DNA of 8,587 nt from JBJXHB01 sp046160725 (GTDB lineage: Bacteria > Pseudomonadota > Gammaproteobacteria > Burkholderiales > Burkholderiaceae_C). Below, in pieces: positions 1 to 6,665 of this stretch. Position 1 is the stretch's first letter. Each line of letters starts with the position of its first letter. The stretch spans positions 1 to 8,587 of the forward strand of contig JBJXHB010000046.1 of NCBI GenBank assembly GCA_046160725.1. The letters are read 5' to 3'. The position numbers and the translations under genes are program-made. The notes below the pieces were generated by a model. The model was not told the DNA's origin. It saw nothing but the letters and a program-made list of their open reading frames with translations, and did no database searches.

Positions 1-301
1 ACCAGCTATAGCCTTCGAACGAGACGCCACCCGCATCGGCGCTGGACCAACCGGCATTGCCGTAACCCTGGACGACGACTTCGCTGCCTTCACCGTTGCT
101 GCTGACCGCCACGGCACCGATGGAAAGGGAGCCCAGGATCGGGCCCCAGGCTGCATTGGAGTCAATGACGTCGAAACCGCCGTCAACCTCTGCGGTGGCC
201 CTCAGGTTCATCTCGGCGGCAACGGCCGTTGCGGCCTGCGCCGACATGGACAGGACGGCCGAGGCCGTTGCGATCAGCGCGATGTGTAGCGAGTTCTTCA
301 T
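1..301 (-). CDS. Exported protein of unknown function, N-terminal 100 residues (3' end cut by window)
   Basis: I do not recognise the family. Translation from the ATG at 301 begins MKNSLHIALIATASAVLSMS, a classic Sec signal peptide: a Lys at position 2, a hydrophobic core over about residues 5-19, and an A-Q-A cleavage site near residue 23. The mature part is rich in Gly, Ser, Ala and Val, has no Cys, and alternates small and hydrophobic residues, as beta-rich surface or secreted proteins do. The start is supported by a GGAG ribosome binding site 7 bases upstream. The frame is open to the edge of the window, so length and C-terminus are unknown; a PEP-CTERM sorting tail or an adhesin-like repeat region is possible but not visible. 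It has its own upstream region (302-394) with inverted repeats, so it is probably a separate transcription unit from metC. Confidence 0.75.
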   Translation of the reverse strand, partial: MKNSLHIALIATASAVLSMSAQAATAVAAEMNLRATAEVDGGFDVIDSNAAWGPILGSLSIGAVAVSSNGEGSEVVVQGYGNAGWSSADAGGVSFEGYSW

Positions 302-334
302 GTGGGTACTCCAGGTGGTTTCGATCTGGGATGC

Positions 335-381
335 AGTCTAGTCCTCATGTCCCCAGGGACACCCCCCTTGGGCAGGGGGGG
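335..381 (-). promoter_or_regulatory. Putative activator-dependent promoter with two inverted repeats, upstream of the exported-protein gene
   Basis: On the plus strand, CCCCCC (362-367) and GGGGGG (375-380) flank a 7-base spacer, giving a dyad centred near 371. A second dyad, GTCCC-CA-GGGAC, occupies 349-360. On the minus strand TAGACT (340 down to 335) matches 4 of 6 bases of a -10 hexamer and would start transcription near 328, leaving a short leader with the GGAG site. No TTGACA-like -35 is present at the right distance. The C6/G6 dyad would then be centred about 43 bases upstream of the start, near the usual position of a class II activator site. The promoter call is inference. The dyad could also serve as the metC terminator stem, but no T-run follows it. 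Confidence 0.35.
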
Positions 382-394
382 CAGCACCGCGGAT

Positions 395-1567
395 TCATGC
401 AAGCATTTGCAACGCCTGCGCCAGGTCGGCCTTCAGGTCTGCCACGGCCTCCAGGCCGATCGAGAACCGAACCAGGTGCCCGGGCAAGGCGGTGCGGTCG
501 TCGCGCATGGCCGCCAGGTCGTAGGGCACGACCAGGCTGACCGGCCCGCCCCAGGAATAGCCCATCTTGAACAGCTTCAGCGCGTCACAGAAGGCATCGA
601 CCCTTGCCGAGGGCAGCTGAGGGTCGATCAGCACCGACAAGAGGCCGGCCGCCAGGGTGCAGGTGGCCTTCCAGTGCGCATGCCCGGGCGCGCCGGGCAG
701 CGCGGGGTGCAGCACGCGGCTGATGTGCGGCTGCCCCGCCAACCACTGGGCCAGCTCGCGCGCGGCCGCGTCGTGCGCCCGGTAGCGCAGCTCGATGGTC
801 GGCAGCCCGCGCAGGATGAACTCGACGTCGTTGGCGCCGACACCGATGCCCAGCCGCATGTGGGCCTGCAGGATGCGGTGGTGCAGGTCCGTGTCGCACG
901 TGACGACCGAGCCCATCAGCACGTCGCCGCCGCCGCTGGGGTATTTGGTCAGGGCATGCATCGAGATATCCACGCCCAGGTCAAAGGCCCGGATCGCCAG
1001 CCCGGCGCCCCAGGTGTTGTCCAGCGCGGTCAGCACGCCTCGGCGCCGCGCCACCGCGATCAGGCCGAGCAGGTCCGGGAACTCCATGGTCACCGAGCCC
1101 GGCGCCTCCAGCCAGACCAGCCGGGTGTGCGGGCCGATCTTGGCATCGAGGTCGGCCGGGTCCATGGGGTCGTAAAACCGGTGCGTGACGCCCCAGTCGG
1201 CCAGCAGGGTGCGGGCCATCTCCTTGCTCGGGCCGTAGACGTTATCCGGCAGCAGCACCTCGTCACCGGCCTTCAGCAAGGCGACGTTGACCATGGCAAT
1301 CGCGGCCAGGCCGCTGGGGGCCAGCACGCAGTGGCTGCCGCCTTCCAGCGTGGCCAGCCGCTCCTCCAGCGTGAAGCTGGTCGGCGAGCCGTGCAGGCCG
1401 TAGGTGTAGCCGTCGCGGCTCTTCCAGCTGCGCGCACGCAGCGCGGCGACGTTGGGGAACATCACGGTCGACGCCTTGAACACGCCGGGCGCGACCGCGG
1501 CCCAGTTGGACGGCGGCAAGTAGGGGTGGTGGATCAGGCCGGTGATGGTGGGCGTTGGGTCGCTCAT
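395..1567 (-). CDS. metC: Cystathionine beta-lyase (PLP-dependent, MetC type)
   Basis: A 390-residue enzyme of the Cys/Met-metabolism PLP family (fold type I). The expected activity is cleavage of cystathionine to homocysteine, pyruvate and ammonia in the cytoplasm, the penultimate step of methionine synthesis. Visible motifs: R51-D-G-Y54 then YG and G60-S-P-T (cofactor phosphate contacts from the partner subunit), the S85-G-L phosphate loop, D183-N-T-W (pyridine nitrogen), the Schiff-base lysine K208 in ALTKYPSGG, G336-Y-S-W-G-G, and R367 near RFSIGLE (substrate carboxylate). DNTW, TKY and YSWGG match MetC better than MetB or MegL. The segment after the lysine reads S-G-G-G-D where E. coli MetC has V-G-H-S-D. 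The start at 1567 fits family length and lies 10 bases past the rimO stop, so translation is probably coupled; its own ribosome site (GAGA) is weak. Other C-S lyase activities cannot be excluded. Confidence 0.88.
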   Translation of the reverse strand: MSDPTPTITGLIHHPYLPPSNWAAVAPGVFKASTVMFPNVAALRARSWKSRDGYTYGLHGSPTSFTLEERLATLEGGSHCVLAPSGLAAIAMVNVALLKAGDEVLLPDNVYGPSKEMARTLLADWGVTHRFYDPMDPADLDAKIGPHTRLVWLEAPGSVTMEFPDLLGLIAVARRRGVLTALDNTWGAGLAIRAFDLGVDISMHALTKYPSGGGDVLMGSVVTCDTDLHHRILQAHMRLGIGVGANDVEFILRGLPTIELRYRAHDAAARELAQWLAGQPHISRVLHPALPGAPGHAHWKATCTLAAGLLSVLIDPQLPSARVDAFCDALKLFKMGYSWGGPVSLVVPYDLAAMRDDRTALPGHLVRFSIGLEAVADLKADLAQALQMLA

Positions 1568-1577
1568 GGGGTCTCGT

Positions 1578-2969
1578 TCAGACAGGCTCGCCGACCAGGT
1601 CATGCCCCTGGACGGCCACGATGCGGGCGCGCGTGAACGTGCCCACCTTGAGGGTCTTGCTGGCCTTGGCTGGCGGCAGCAGCTGCACCACGCCGTCGAT
1701 CTCCGGTGCATCGGCCCAGCTGCGGCCGCGGCCGCCCTTGCGGCCGAGTGCCGGCGCATGGTCCACCAGCACCTGCATCTCGCTGCCGACACGCTGCTGC
1801 AGCCGCGCGTTGGACACGGCCTCGGCGACGGCCATGAAGCGGGCGCGGCGGTCCTGCTTGACGTCCTCTGGCACGGCGCCGGGCAGGTCATTGGCCGCCG
1901 CACCGGCCACCGGCGAGTAGGCGAAGCAGCCGGCGCGGTCGATCTGCGCCTCGCGCATGAACGCCAGCAGGTGCTCGAACTGCGCATCGGTCTCGCCCGG
2001 GAAGCCGACGATGAAGGTCGAGCGCAGCACCAGCTGCGGGCAGGCCGCGCGCCAGGCCAGGATGCGCTCCAGGTTGCGCTCGCCGCTGGCAGGGCGCTTC
2101 ATGCGACGCAGCACATCCGGGTGCGAATGCTGCAGCGGTACGTCCAGGTAGGGCAGCACGCGGCCGTCGGCCATCAGTGGCAACAGCTCGTCCACATGCG
2201 GATAGGGATACACATAGTGCAGTCGCACCCAGGCCCCATGCGGCGCGGCGAGATCGCCCAGCGCCGCGCACAGCTCCGTCATGCGGGTGCGCACCGGCCG
2301 GCCGTCGAAGAAGCCGGTGCGGTACTTGACGTCCACGCCGTAGGCCGACGTGTCCTGGCTCACCACCAGCAGTTCCTTGACGCCGGAGGCGAACAAGGCG
2401 CGCGCCTCGGCCAGCACGTCGCCCACCGGCCGCGATACCAGGTCGCCGCGCATTGAGGGGATGATGCAGAAGGTGCAGCGGTGGTTGCAGCCCTCGCTGA
2501 TCTTGAGGTACGCATAGTGGCGCGGCGTCAGCTTGATGCCCACGCCGGGCACCGCCTGCGGCGCCGGCACCAGGTCGACGAAGGGGTCGTGCGGCTTGGG
2601 CACATGCCGGTGCACCGCGTCCATCACCTCGTCGGTGGCATGCGGACCGGTCACCGCCAGCACCTTGGGATGCACCTGCTGCACCAGGTTGCCGCCGCCC
2701 TCGCCCTCGCGCTTGCCCAGGCAGCCGGTGACGATGACGCGGCCGTTGGCGGCCAGCGCCTCGCCGATGGTGTCCAGGCTCTCGCGCACCGCGTCGTCGA
2801 TGAAGCCGCAGGTGTTGACGATCACCAGGTCGGCACCGGCAAAGGTCTTGCTGGTGGCATAGCCCTCGGCCGACAGCCGGGTCAGGATCAGCTCCGAGTC
2901 GGTCAGAGCCTTCGGGCAGCCCAGCGACACGAAACCGATGCGCGGCACCGCACCAGCGGCCACTGGCAC
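1578..2969 (-). CDS. rimO: Ribosomal protein uS12 (Asp) methylthiotransferase RimO
   Basis: A radical-SAM methylthiotransferase predicted to add a methylthio group to the conserved aspartate of ribosomal protein S12. From a GTG start at 2969 it has 463 residues (E. coli RimO has about 441). Domains in order: an N-terminal methylthiotransferase domain with three cluster cysteines (C18 in LGCPK, C54 in NTCGF, C83 in TGCLG); the radical-SAM core with the CxxxCxxC triad C161/C165/C168 in SEGCNHRCTFC; and a C-terminal TRAM domain from about residue 395, containing WADAPEIDG. SLGCPK and ADAPEIDG separate RimO from the tRNA-modifying MiaB. No ATG lies near the right N-terminus; three in-frame GTG codons do (2975, 2969, 2963). 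I chose 2969 because AGGGG lies 8 bases ahead of it. It follows phaR by 29 bases. A short Lys/Arg/Gly-rich insertion (about 409-416) precedes the WADAPEIDG motif. Confidence 0.93.
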   Translation of the reverse strand: MPVAAGAVPRIGFVSLGCPKALTDSELILTRLSAEGYATSKTFAGADLVIVNTCGFIDDAVRESLDTIGEALAANGRVIVTGCLGKREGEGGGNLVQQVHPKVLAVTGPHATDEVMDAVHRHVPKPHDPFVDLVPAPQAVPGVGIKLTPRHYAYLKISEGCNHRCTFCIIPSMRGDLVSRPVGDVLAEARALFASGVKELLVVSQDTSAYGVDVKYRTGFFDGRPVRTRMTELCAALGDLAAPHGAWVRLHYVYPYPHVDELLPLMADGRVLPYLDVPLQHSHPDVLRRMKRPASGERNLERILAWRAACPQLVLRSTFIVGFPGETDAQFEHLLAFMREAQIDRAGCFAYSPVAGAAANDLPGAVPEDVKQDRRARFMAVAEAVSNARLQQRVGSEMQVLVDHAPALGRKGGRGRSWADAPEIDGVVQLLPPAKASKTLKVGTFTRARIVAVQGHDLVGEPV

Positions 2970-2998
2970 CTGCACCGCCCCTGCTTCAGCCGGGCCGC

Positions 2999-3571
2999 TC
3001 AACGCTTGCCGCCGCCCAGGCCGGGAAACAGCACCGACGCCTGCTGCTGCATCTGCTCCTGCATCTGCATCATCAAGGTCTTGCTCTGCTCCAGGTAGTT
3101 GCCCATCAGGCCCTGCAACATGGGTGCCTGGCCGGTCATGTACTGGGTCCACATCTCAGGCGTCAGGGTCTTCGGGTCGTACAGGCCCTTGCTCTGCTCC
3201 GCCAGCCGGGTCTGCAGGTCGACGAAGGTCTGCAGGTTCTTCTCCAGGTACTGGCCCATCACGCCCTGCATCGCATGGCCGTAGAAGCGGATGATCTGCG
3301 CCAGCATCTGGCTGGTGAACATCGGTACACCACCGCTCTCCTCCTCCAGGATGATCTGCAGCAGGATGGCGCGCGTGATGTCCTCGCCGGTCTTGGCGTC
3401 GCGCACCTCGAAGGACTCGGCGGTCAGCACCATCTGCTTGACATCCGCCAGCGTGATGTAGCTGCTGCTGCGGGTGTCGTAGAGGCGGCGGTTTGGGTAT
3501 TTCTTCAGCACCCGGTTACCGGGCTCGCCATGGCTGGCGTCGGCGCCGGTATTGCGCTCGCGTGTGGGCAT
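2999..3571 (-). CDS. phaR: Polyhydroxyalkanoate synthesis repressor PhaR
   Basis: A 190-residue regulator of polyhydroxyalkanoate (PHA) granule formation. In characterised relatives PhaR binds both DNA and nascent polymer and represses the phasin gene phaP and often itself. The hallmark DNA-binding N-terminal domain is at about residues 21-80, with KKYPNRRLYDT followed by SSYITLADVKQMV. The PHB-accumulation domain follows (about 84-125, FTSQMLAQIIRFYGHAMQG). The C-terminal third is low in complexity and rich in Met and Gln (about 161-178), probably helical and oligomerising. I start it at the ATG at 3571, which has GAGGAG about 7 bases ahead; an in-frame ATG at 3607 would add 12 residues but lacks a ribosome site. 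It is first in a probable phaR-rimO-metC unit. No phaC, phaA, phaB or phaP is in view, which is normal because phaR is often unlinked in related genomes. Confidence 0.92.
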   Translation of the reverse strand: MPTRERNTGADASHGEPGNRVLKKYPNRRLYDTRSSSYITLADVKQMVLTAESFEVRDAKTGEDITRAILLQIILEEESGGVPMFTSQMLAQIIRFYGHAMQGVMGQYLEKNLQTFVDLQTRLAEQSKGLYDPKTLTPEMWTQYMTGQAPMLQGLMGNYLEQSKTLMMQMQEQMQQQASVLFPGLGGGKR

Positions 3572-3610
3572 GGCAGCGCTCCTCTCAGGATGGGGTGTCA
3601 GGATCACCCG

Positions 3611-3657
3611 ATTCTAGGGACGCCGCCCAGCGGCCCGCGCGGGGATATCCCTGCGCG
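3611..3657 (-). promoter_or_regulatory. Near-perfect 22-base dyad and possible -10 element upstream of phaR
   Basis: Positions 3636-3657 read CGCGCGGGGATATCCCTGCG followed by CG, a 22-base inverted repeat with one mismatched pair (3641/3652) and the perfect core GGGATATCCC. On the minus strand TAGAAT (3616 down to 3611) resembles a -10 hexamer 40 bases from the phaR start codon, and the dyad would be centred about 42 bases upstream of the resulting transcription start. It could be an operator, possibly for PhaR autoregulation as in characterised relatives, or the stem of a terminator for the dctP unit. No T-run follows it on the minus strand, and the A-C mismatch falls in the minus-strand RNA, so I lean to a protein-binding site. 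This is inference from position and symmetry. Confidence 0.35.
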
Positions 3658-3710
3658 AGCGGGCGGGCCGCGGTGCCGGCGCACGGCCGACAACGCGGGC
3701 CCTGCTGCCG

Positions 3711-4751
3711 TCAACCCCGGCCGTGCTTGGCGATCAGCGCCTTGGCCGAGTCCAGCAGCGCCTTGCCCTTGAAGCCGCGCTTGTCCATGTCGGCCACCCA
3801 CTCGTCGTCGATCAGGCTGGACAGCTTGACGAACTCCTCGCGCTGGGCAGCGGTGAACTGATGGATAGTGTTGCCGCGGTCGACCGCCGCCTTGCGACCG
3901 ACCGGGTCGTTGCCCTGCTGGGTCTTGCCCAGCCAGGCCGACGCCGCCATGCCGGAGTTGTTGTCGATCACCTTCTTCAGGTCCGGCGGCAGGCTGTCGT
4001 ATTTGGCCTTGTTCATCGCCATCACGAAAGTGGTGGTGTAGAGGGCGCCGGCGCTGTTGTCGAACTCGCTGTGGTACTTGGTCAGCTCGTGCACCTTGAC
4101 CGAGGGCACCACCTCCCAGGGGATCACGCAGGCCTCGACCGTGCCCTTGCTCAGGGCGTCCGGGATCTGCGGCAGCGGCATGCCCACGGGTGTGGCGCCG
4201 ACCGACGCCAGCATCTTGGTGATCTGTCGGGTCGGGCCGCGCACCTTCATGCCCTTGAGGTCGGCGACGCTGCGGATCGGCTTGTTCGCGGAATGGAACA
4301 TGCCGGGCCCGTGCACGTGCAGCGCCACGACATGGGTCTCCTTGAACTCGTCCGGGCACTGGGTCTGAAAGTACTCCCAGTAGGCCTTGGACGTCGCCTC
4401 GGCGTTGTTCATCATGAACGGCAGCTCGAACACCTCGATGCGCGGGAAGCGCCCGGCGGTGTTGGCCGGCAGGGTCCAGACGATGTCGACCACGCCGTCG
4501 CGGGCCTGGTCGTACAGCTGCACCGGCGTGCCGCCCAGCTGCATGGCCGGGTAGGCCTCGAACTTGATGCGCCCGCCGCTCTCCTTCTCGACCTTTTCCA
4601 TCCAGGGCTTGTGCATCGTCAGCCAGACGTTGCTCATGGGCGCCATGAAGGTATGGAACTTCAGCGTCACGGTCTGCTGGGACTGGGCAGTTGCAGTGGC
4701 ACCGAGCGCCGCCGCAGCGGCGGCACCCTGGACGAATGAACGGCGTTTCAT
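3711..4751 (-). CDS. dctP: TRAP transporter solute-binding protein, DctP family
   Basis: A 346-residue periplasmic receptor that captures the substrate and delivers it to the DctQM membrane pair. The N-terminus MKRRSFVQGAAAAAALG has a twin-arginine pair followed by S-F-V and a long Ala-rich stretch, so export through Tat rather than Sec is likely, with cleavage around residues 22-24. The mature chain opens with VTLKFHTFM, normal for DctP proteins, and carries LKGMKVRGPTRQ (166-175); R171 aligns with the arginine that binds the substrate carboxylate in known TRAP receptors. IPWEVVPS (210-217) is also family-like. The start has GGAG 8 bases upstream. The gene comes last of the three TRAP genes, 99 bases after dctM, with no terminator seen between them. 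The substrate cannot be read from sequence; an organic acid or a carboxylated amine fits R171 and the neighbours. Confidence 0.9.
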   Translation of the reverse strand: MKRRSFVQGAAAAAALGATATAQSQQTVTLKFHTFMAPMSNVWLTMHKPWMEKVEKESGGRIKFEAYPAMQLGGTPVQLYDQARDGVVDIVWTLPANTAGRFPRIEVFELPFMMNNAEATSKAYWEYFQTQCPDEFKETHVVALHVHGPGMFHSANKPIRSVADLKGMKVRGPTRQITKMLASVGATPVGMPLPQIPDALSKGTVEACVIPWEVVPSVKVHELTKYHSEFDNSAGALYTTTFVMAMNKAKYDSLPPDLKKVIDNNSGMAASAWLGKTQQGNDPVGRKAAVDRGNTIHQFTAAQREEFVKLSSLIDDEWVADMDKRGFKGKALLDSAKALIAKHGRG

Positions 4752-4850
4752 GTGGGCATCTCCATCAAAGGGTCGGTTGGATCAAGGTGTTGCAAGGTAA
4801 CGGCAGCGGCGCCGGTGCGTGGTCGCGGATAACCCTGACTCGCCACCAGG

Positions 4851-6167
4851 TCAGCCGACATATCGGACCAGCCACAGGCTGATCGGCGGAAACAGCAGCA
4901 GGACGATGGTGCGCAGCGTGTCGCTGATCAGGAACGGCATCACGCCGCGGTAGCTCTCGGCGATCGGCACGTCGCGCGCCATGCCGTTGACGACATAGAC
5001 GTTCAGGCCCACCGGAGGCGCCAGCAGGCCGAAGCCGACGGTCATCAGGACCATGATGCCGAACCAGATCGCCACGCTCTCCTTGGGCATGCCGAAGTCC
5101 AGGCCCATGACCATCGGAAAGAAGATCGGGATGGTCAGCAGGATCATGCTCAGTTCGTCCATCACGGCACCGAGCACGACATAGAACAGCAAGATGGCGG
5201 CCACCACCGCCAACGGCGGCAGGCCCCAGCCCTGGACCACGCCGGACAGCTGCGCCGGCACCTGGGTCAGCGCCAGGGCTGCGTTCATCAGGTCGGCGCC
5301 GAGGAAGATCATGAAGATCATGGCCGACGCCTCGGCCGTGGCATAGAAGCACTGCTTGAACTTCGGCCAGTCGATCTCGCGCTTGATCAGCGCGGCGATG
5401 AAGGTCGCCGCCGCCCCGACGGCGGCGCCCTCGGTGGGCGTGAACTTGCCGCCGTAGATGCCGCCGAAGACCACAAGGAAGATGATGGCGATGGGCGCGA
5501 TGCCGGACAGCGCTTGCAACGTCAGCCGCGGCGCCTCGTCATGCTCGGGCGCCTGGCCCGGCACCAGCCGCACATAGATGGCAATGGCCGCCATGTAGCC
5601 GAGCATGGCGATCAGGCCCGGCACCATGGCGGCGGCGAACAGCTTCGCAATGTTCTGCTCGGTCAGGATGGCATAGATCACCAGCGGCACCGCCGGCGGG
5701 ATCAGGATGCCCAGCGTGCCGCCGGCCGCCAGGGTGCCGGTGGCCAGGCGACCGCTGTAGCCATGGCGCCGCATTTCGGGCAGGGCGACCTGGGTGATGG
5801 TGGCGGCAGTGGCCACGCTGCTGCCGCAGATCGCGCCGAAGGCTGCGCATGCCATGACCGACGCCATGGCCAGCCCGCCCCTGAAGCGCGCCATCACAGC
5901 GGCCGCAAACTGGAACAGCGCCCGGCTGATGCCGCCCTGGGTGGCGAAGTTGCCCATCAGGATGAACAACGGGATGACACTGAGGTCGTAGCTGGCGAAG
6001 CGGGCGAAGGCCTGGGTGTTGAGGAAGCTGGCCAGCGGCATCCAGCCGGCCTGGACCACGTAGCCCACGCAGCCGGCGGTAAACATCGCGACGGCGATCG
6101 GCGCGCGCAGCGCCATCAGCGCCAGCATCAGGCCGAAGATCATCAGCGTCAGCGCGATCGGCGTCAT
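4851..6167 (-). CDS. dctM: TRAP transporter large permease subunit, DctM family
   Basis: A 438-residue inner-membrane protein, the typical DctM length, forming the transport pathway of a sodium-driven TRAP importer. It is hydrophobic throughout, with about a dozen predicted membrane helices. Family signatures include IPLFILMGNFA (about residue 65), GGLAMASVMACAAFGAICGSS (about 97-117), the ATITQVALPEM segment, GGTLGILIPPAVPLVIYAIL, KFTPTEGAAVGA, and near the end FGLLAPPVGLNVYVVNG. The ATG at 6167 overlaps the dctQ stop as ATGA, which indicates translational coupling; AAGG lies 8 bases upstream inside dctQ. A longer open frame extends upstream to 6458, but it only shadows dctQ. The protein is intact, with no frameshift seen. 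Confidence 0.93.
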   Translation of the reverse strand: MTPIALTLMIFGLMLALMALRAPIAVAMFTAGCVGYVVQAGWMPLASFLNTQAFARFASYDLSVIPLFILMGNFATQGGISRALFQFAAAVMARFRGGLAMASVMACAAFGAICGSSVATAATITQVALPEMRRHGYSGRLATGTLAAGGTLGILIPPAVPLVIYAILTEQNIAKLFAAAMVPGLIAMLGYMAAIAIYVRLVPGQAPEHDEAPRLTLQALSGIAPIAIIFLVVFGGIYGGKFTPTEGAAVGAAATFIAALIKREIDWPKFKQCFYATAEASAMIFMIFLGADLMNAALALTQVPAQLSGVVQGWGLPPLAVVAAILLFYVVLGAVMDELSMILLTIPIFFPMVMGLDFGMPKESVAIWFGIMVLMTVGFGLLAPPVGLNVYVVNGMARDVPIAESYRGVMPFLISDTLRTIVLLLFPPISLWLVRYVG

Positions 6168-6640
6168 GCGGGTGCCTTGGCGTCGAAGCCTCGCAGCGCC
6201 TGTGTCAGGGCGACCAGCGCGGCCAGCACCAGCGGCGGCACGATGCCGCAATAGACGATCCACTCCGGAAAGCCCAGCATCATCGACCCGGACTGGGATT
6301 TCCAGGCGTTGAGGCCGCCAATCGTGCTGCGCCAGGCCATCAGCCCCATCATCGCGGCCATCAGCAGCGCGCCCAGCCGGTCCAGCCGGGCCTGCGTGGC
6401 AAGGCTGGCCCGGTTGGTGAAGAAGTCGACGATGATGTGGCCGCGCTGCATCTGGCACCAGGGCAGGAAGAGCGCAATGGCCGCACCGGCCGCCGAGGCG
6501 GACAACTCGAAGTCGCCGACCAGCGTCCAGCCCGTGGTGTTGCGGCCGATCACGCTGACGCAGGTCATCAGCGTGATGGTGGTCAGCAGCACGCCGGCGG
6601 CCACGGCGCAGAGCCGGGCCAGCGATTCCAGCAGTCTCAT
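6164..6640 (-). CDS. dctQ: TRAP transporter small permease subunit, DctQ family
   Basis: A 158-residue four-helix membrane protein that pairs with DctM. Hydrophobic segments lie at about residues 10-30, 48-64, 88-104 and 126-146. The region after helix 2 has the usual DctQ pattern of an aromatic or charged turn and a hydrophobic run ending in HIIVDFF (68-74), where family members carry a conserved H-(I/V)-x-(V/I)-(D/E)-(I/L/F) stretch. The gene starts 25 bases after the ferredoxin stop and no strong ribosome binding site is visible, so it may depend on read-through translation from upstream. Its stop overlaps the dctM start. A separate Q subunit, rather than a Q-M fusion, is the common arrangement in Burkholderiales. 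Confidence 0.88.
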   Translation of the reverse strand: MRLLESLARLCAVAAGVLLTTITLMTCVSVIGRNTTGWTLVGDFELSASAAGAAIALFLPWCQMQRGHIIVDFFTNRASLATQARLDRLGALLMAAMMGLMAWRSTIGGLNAWKSQSGSMMLGFPEWIVYCGIVPPLVLAALVALTQALRGFDAKAPA

Positions 6641-6665
6641 GTCGGCGATCGGGTCTGGGTAAGGG

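Noticed and set aside
302..1636. 444-codon open frame on the plus strand
   Set aside because: It lies antisense to metC, reads as a Gln/His/Arg/Gly/Ala-rich sequence without domains or a hydrophobic core, and is explained by third-position GC of the minus-strand gene leaving few stops.
1568..1987. N-terminal extension of metC to an ATG at 1987
   Set aside because: The extra 140 residues overlap rimO, are Arg/Ser/Pro-rich and unlike the family; the ATG at 1567 gives the normal length.
1542..2456. 304-codon plus-strand open frame antisense to rimO
   Set aside because: Composition rich in His, Gln, Arg and Ala with no recognisable motif; a shadow of the well-supported rimO gene.
2970..3152. 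ATG start for rimO at 3152
   Set aside because: It would add 61 residues wholly within or just after phaR with no family likeness; a GTG at 2969 fits the RimO N-terminus and has a ribosome site.
3098..3161. CTG/CAT-rich stretch in the 3' part of phaR (about 3041-3100) as a DNA repeat or CRISPR-like element
   Set aside because: It is just the coding sequence of the Met/Gln-rich PhaR tail, without regular repeat units and spacers.
3572..3607. Upstream ATG for phaR at 3607
   Set aside because: It adds 12 residues not typical of PhaR and lacks a ribosome site, while the ATG at 3571 has GAGGAG close by.
3723..4739. 338-codon plus-strand open frame antisense to dctP
   Set aside because: It mirrors the dctP gene nearly end to end, has no family signature, and dctP itself has a signal peptide, ribosome site and conserved motifs.
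4752..4850. Promoter or terminator in the dctM-dctP gap
   Set aside because: Only 4-base stems and no T-run or matching -35/-10 pair were found; nothing firm enough to annotate.
5514..6254. 246-codon plus-strand open frame antisense to dctM and dctQ
   Set aside because: Low-complexity Gln/His/Arg/Gly composition, no plausible fold, covers two genes with clear family motifs.
6168..6458. Upstream start for dctM at 6458
   Set aside because: The added 97 residues are an out-of-frame reading of dctQ; the ATGA overlap at 6164-6167 is the standard TRAP junction.
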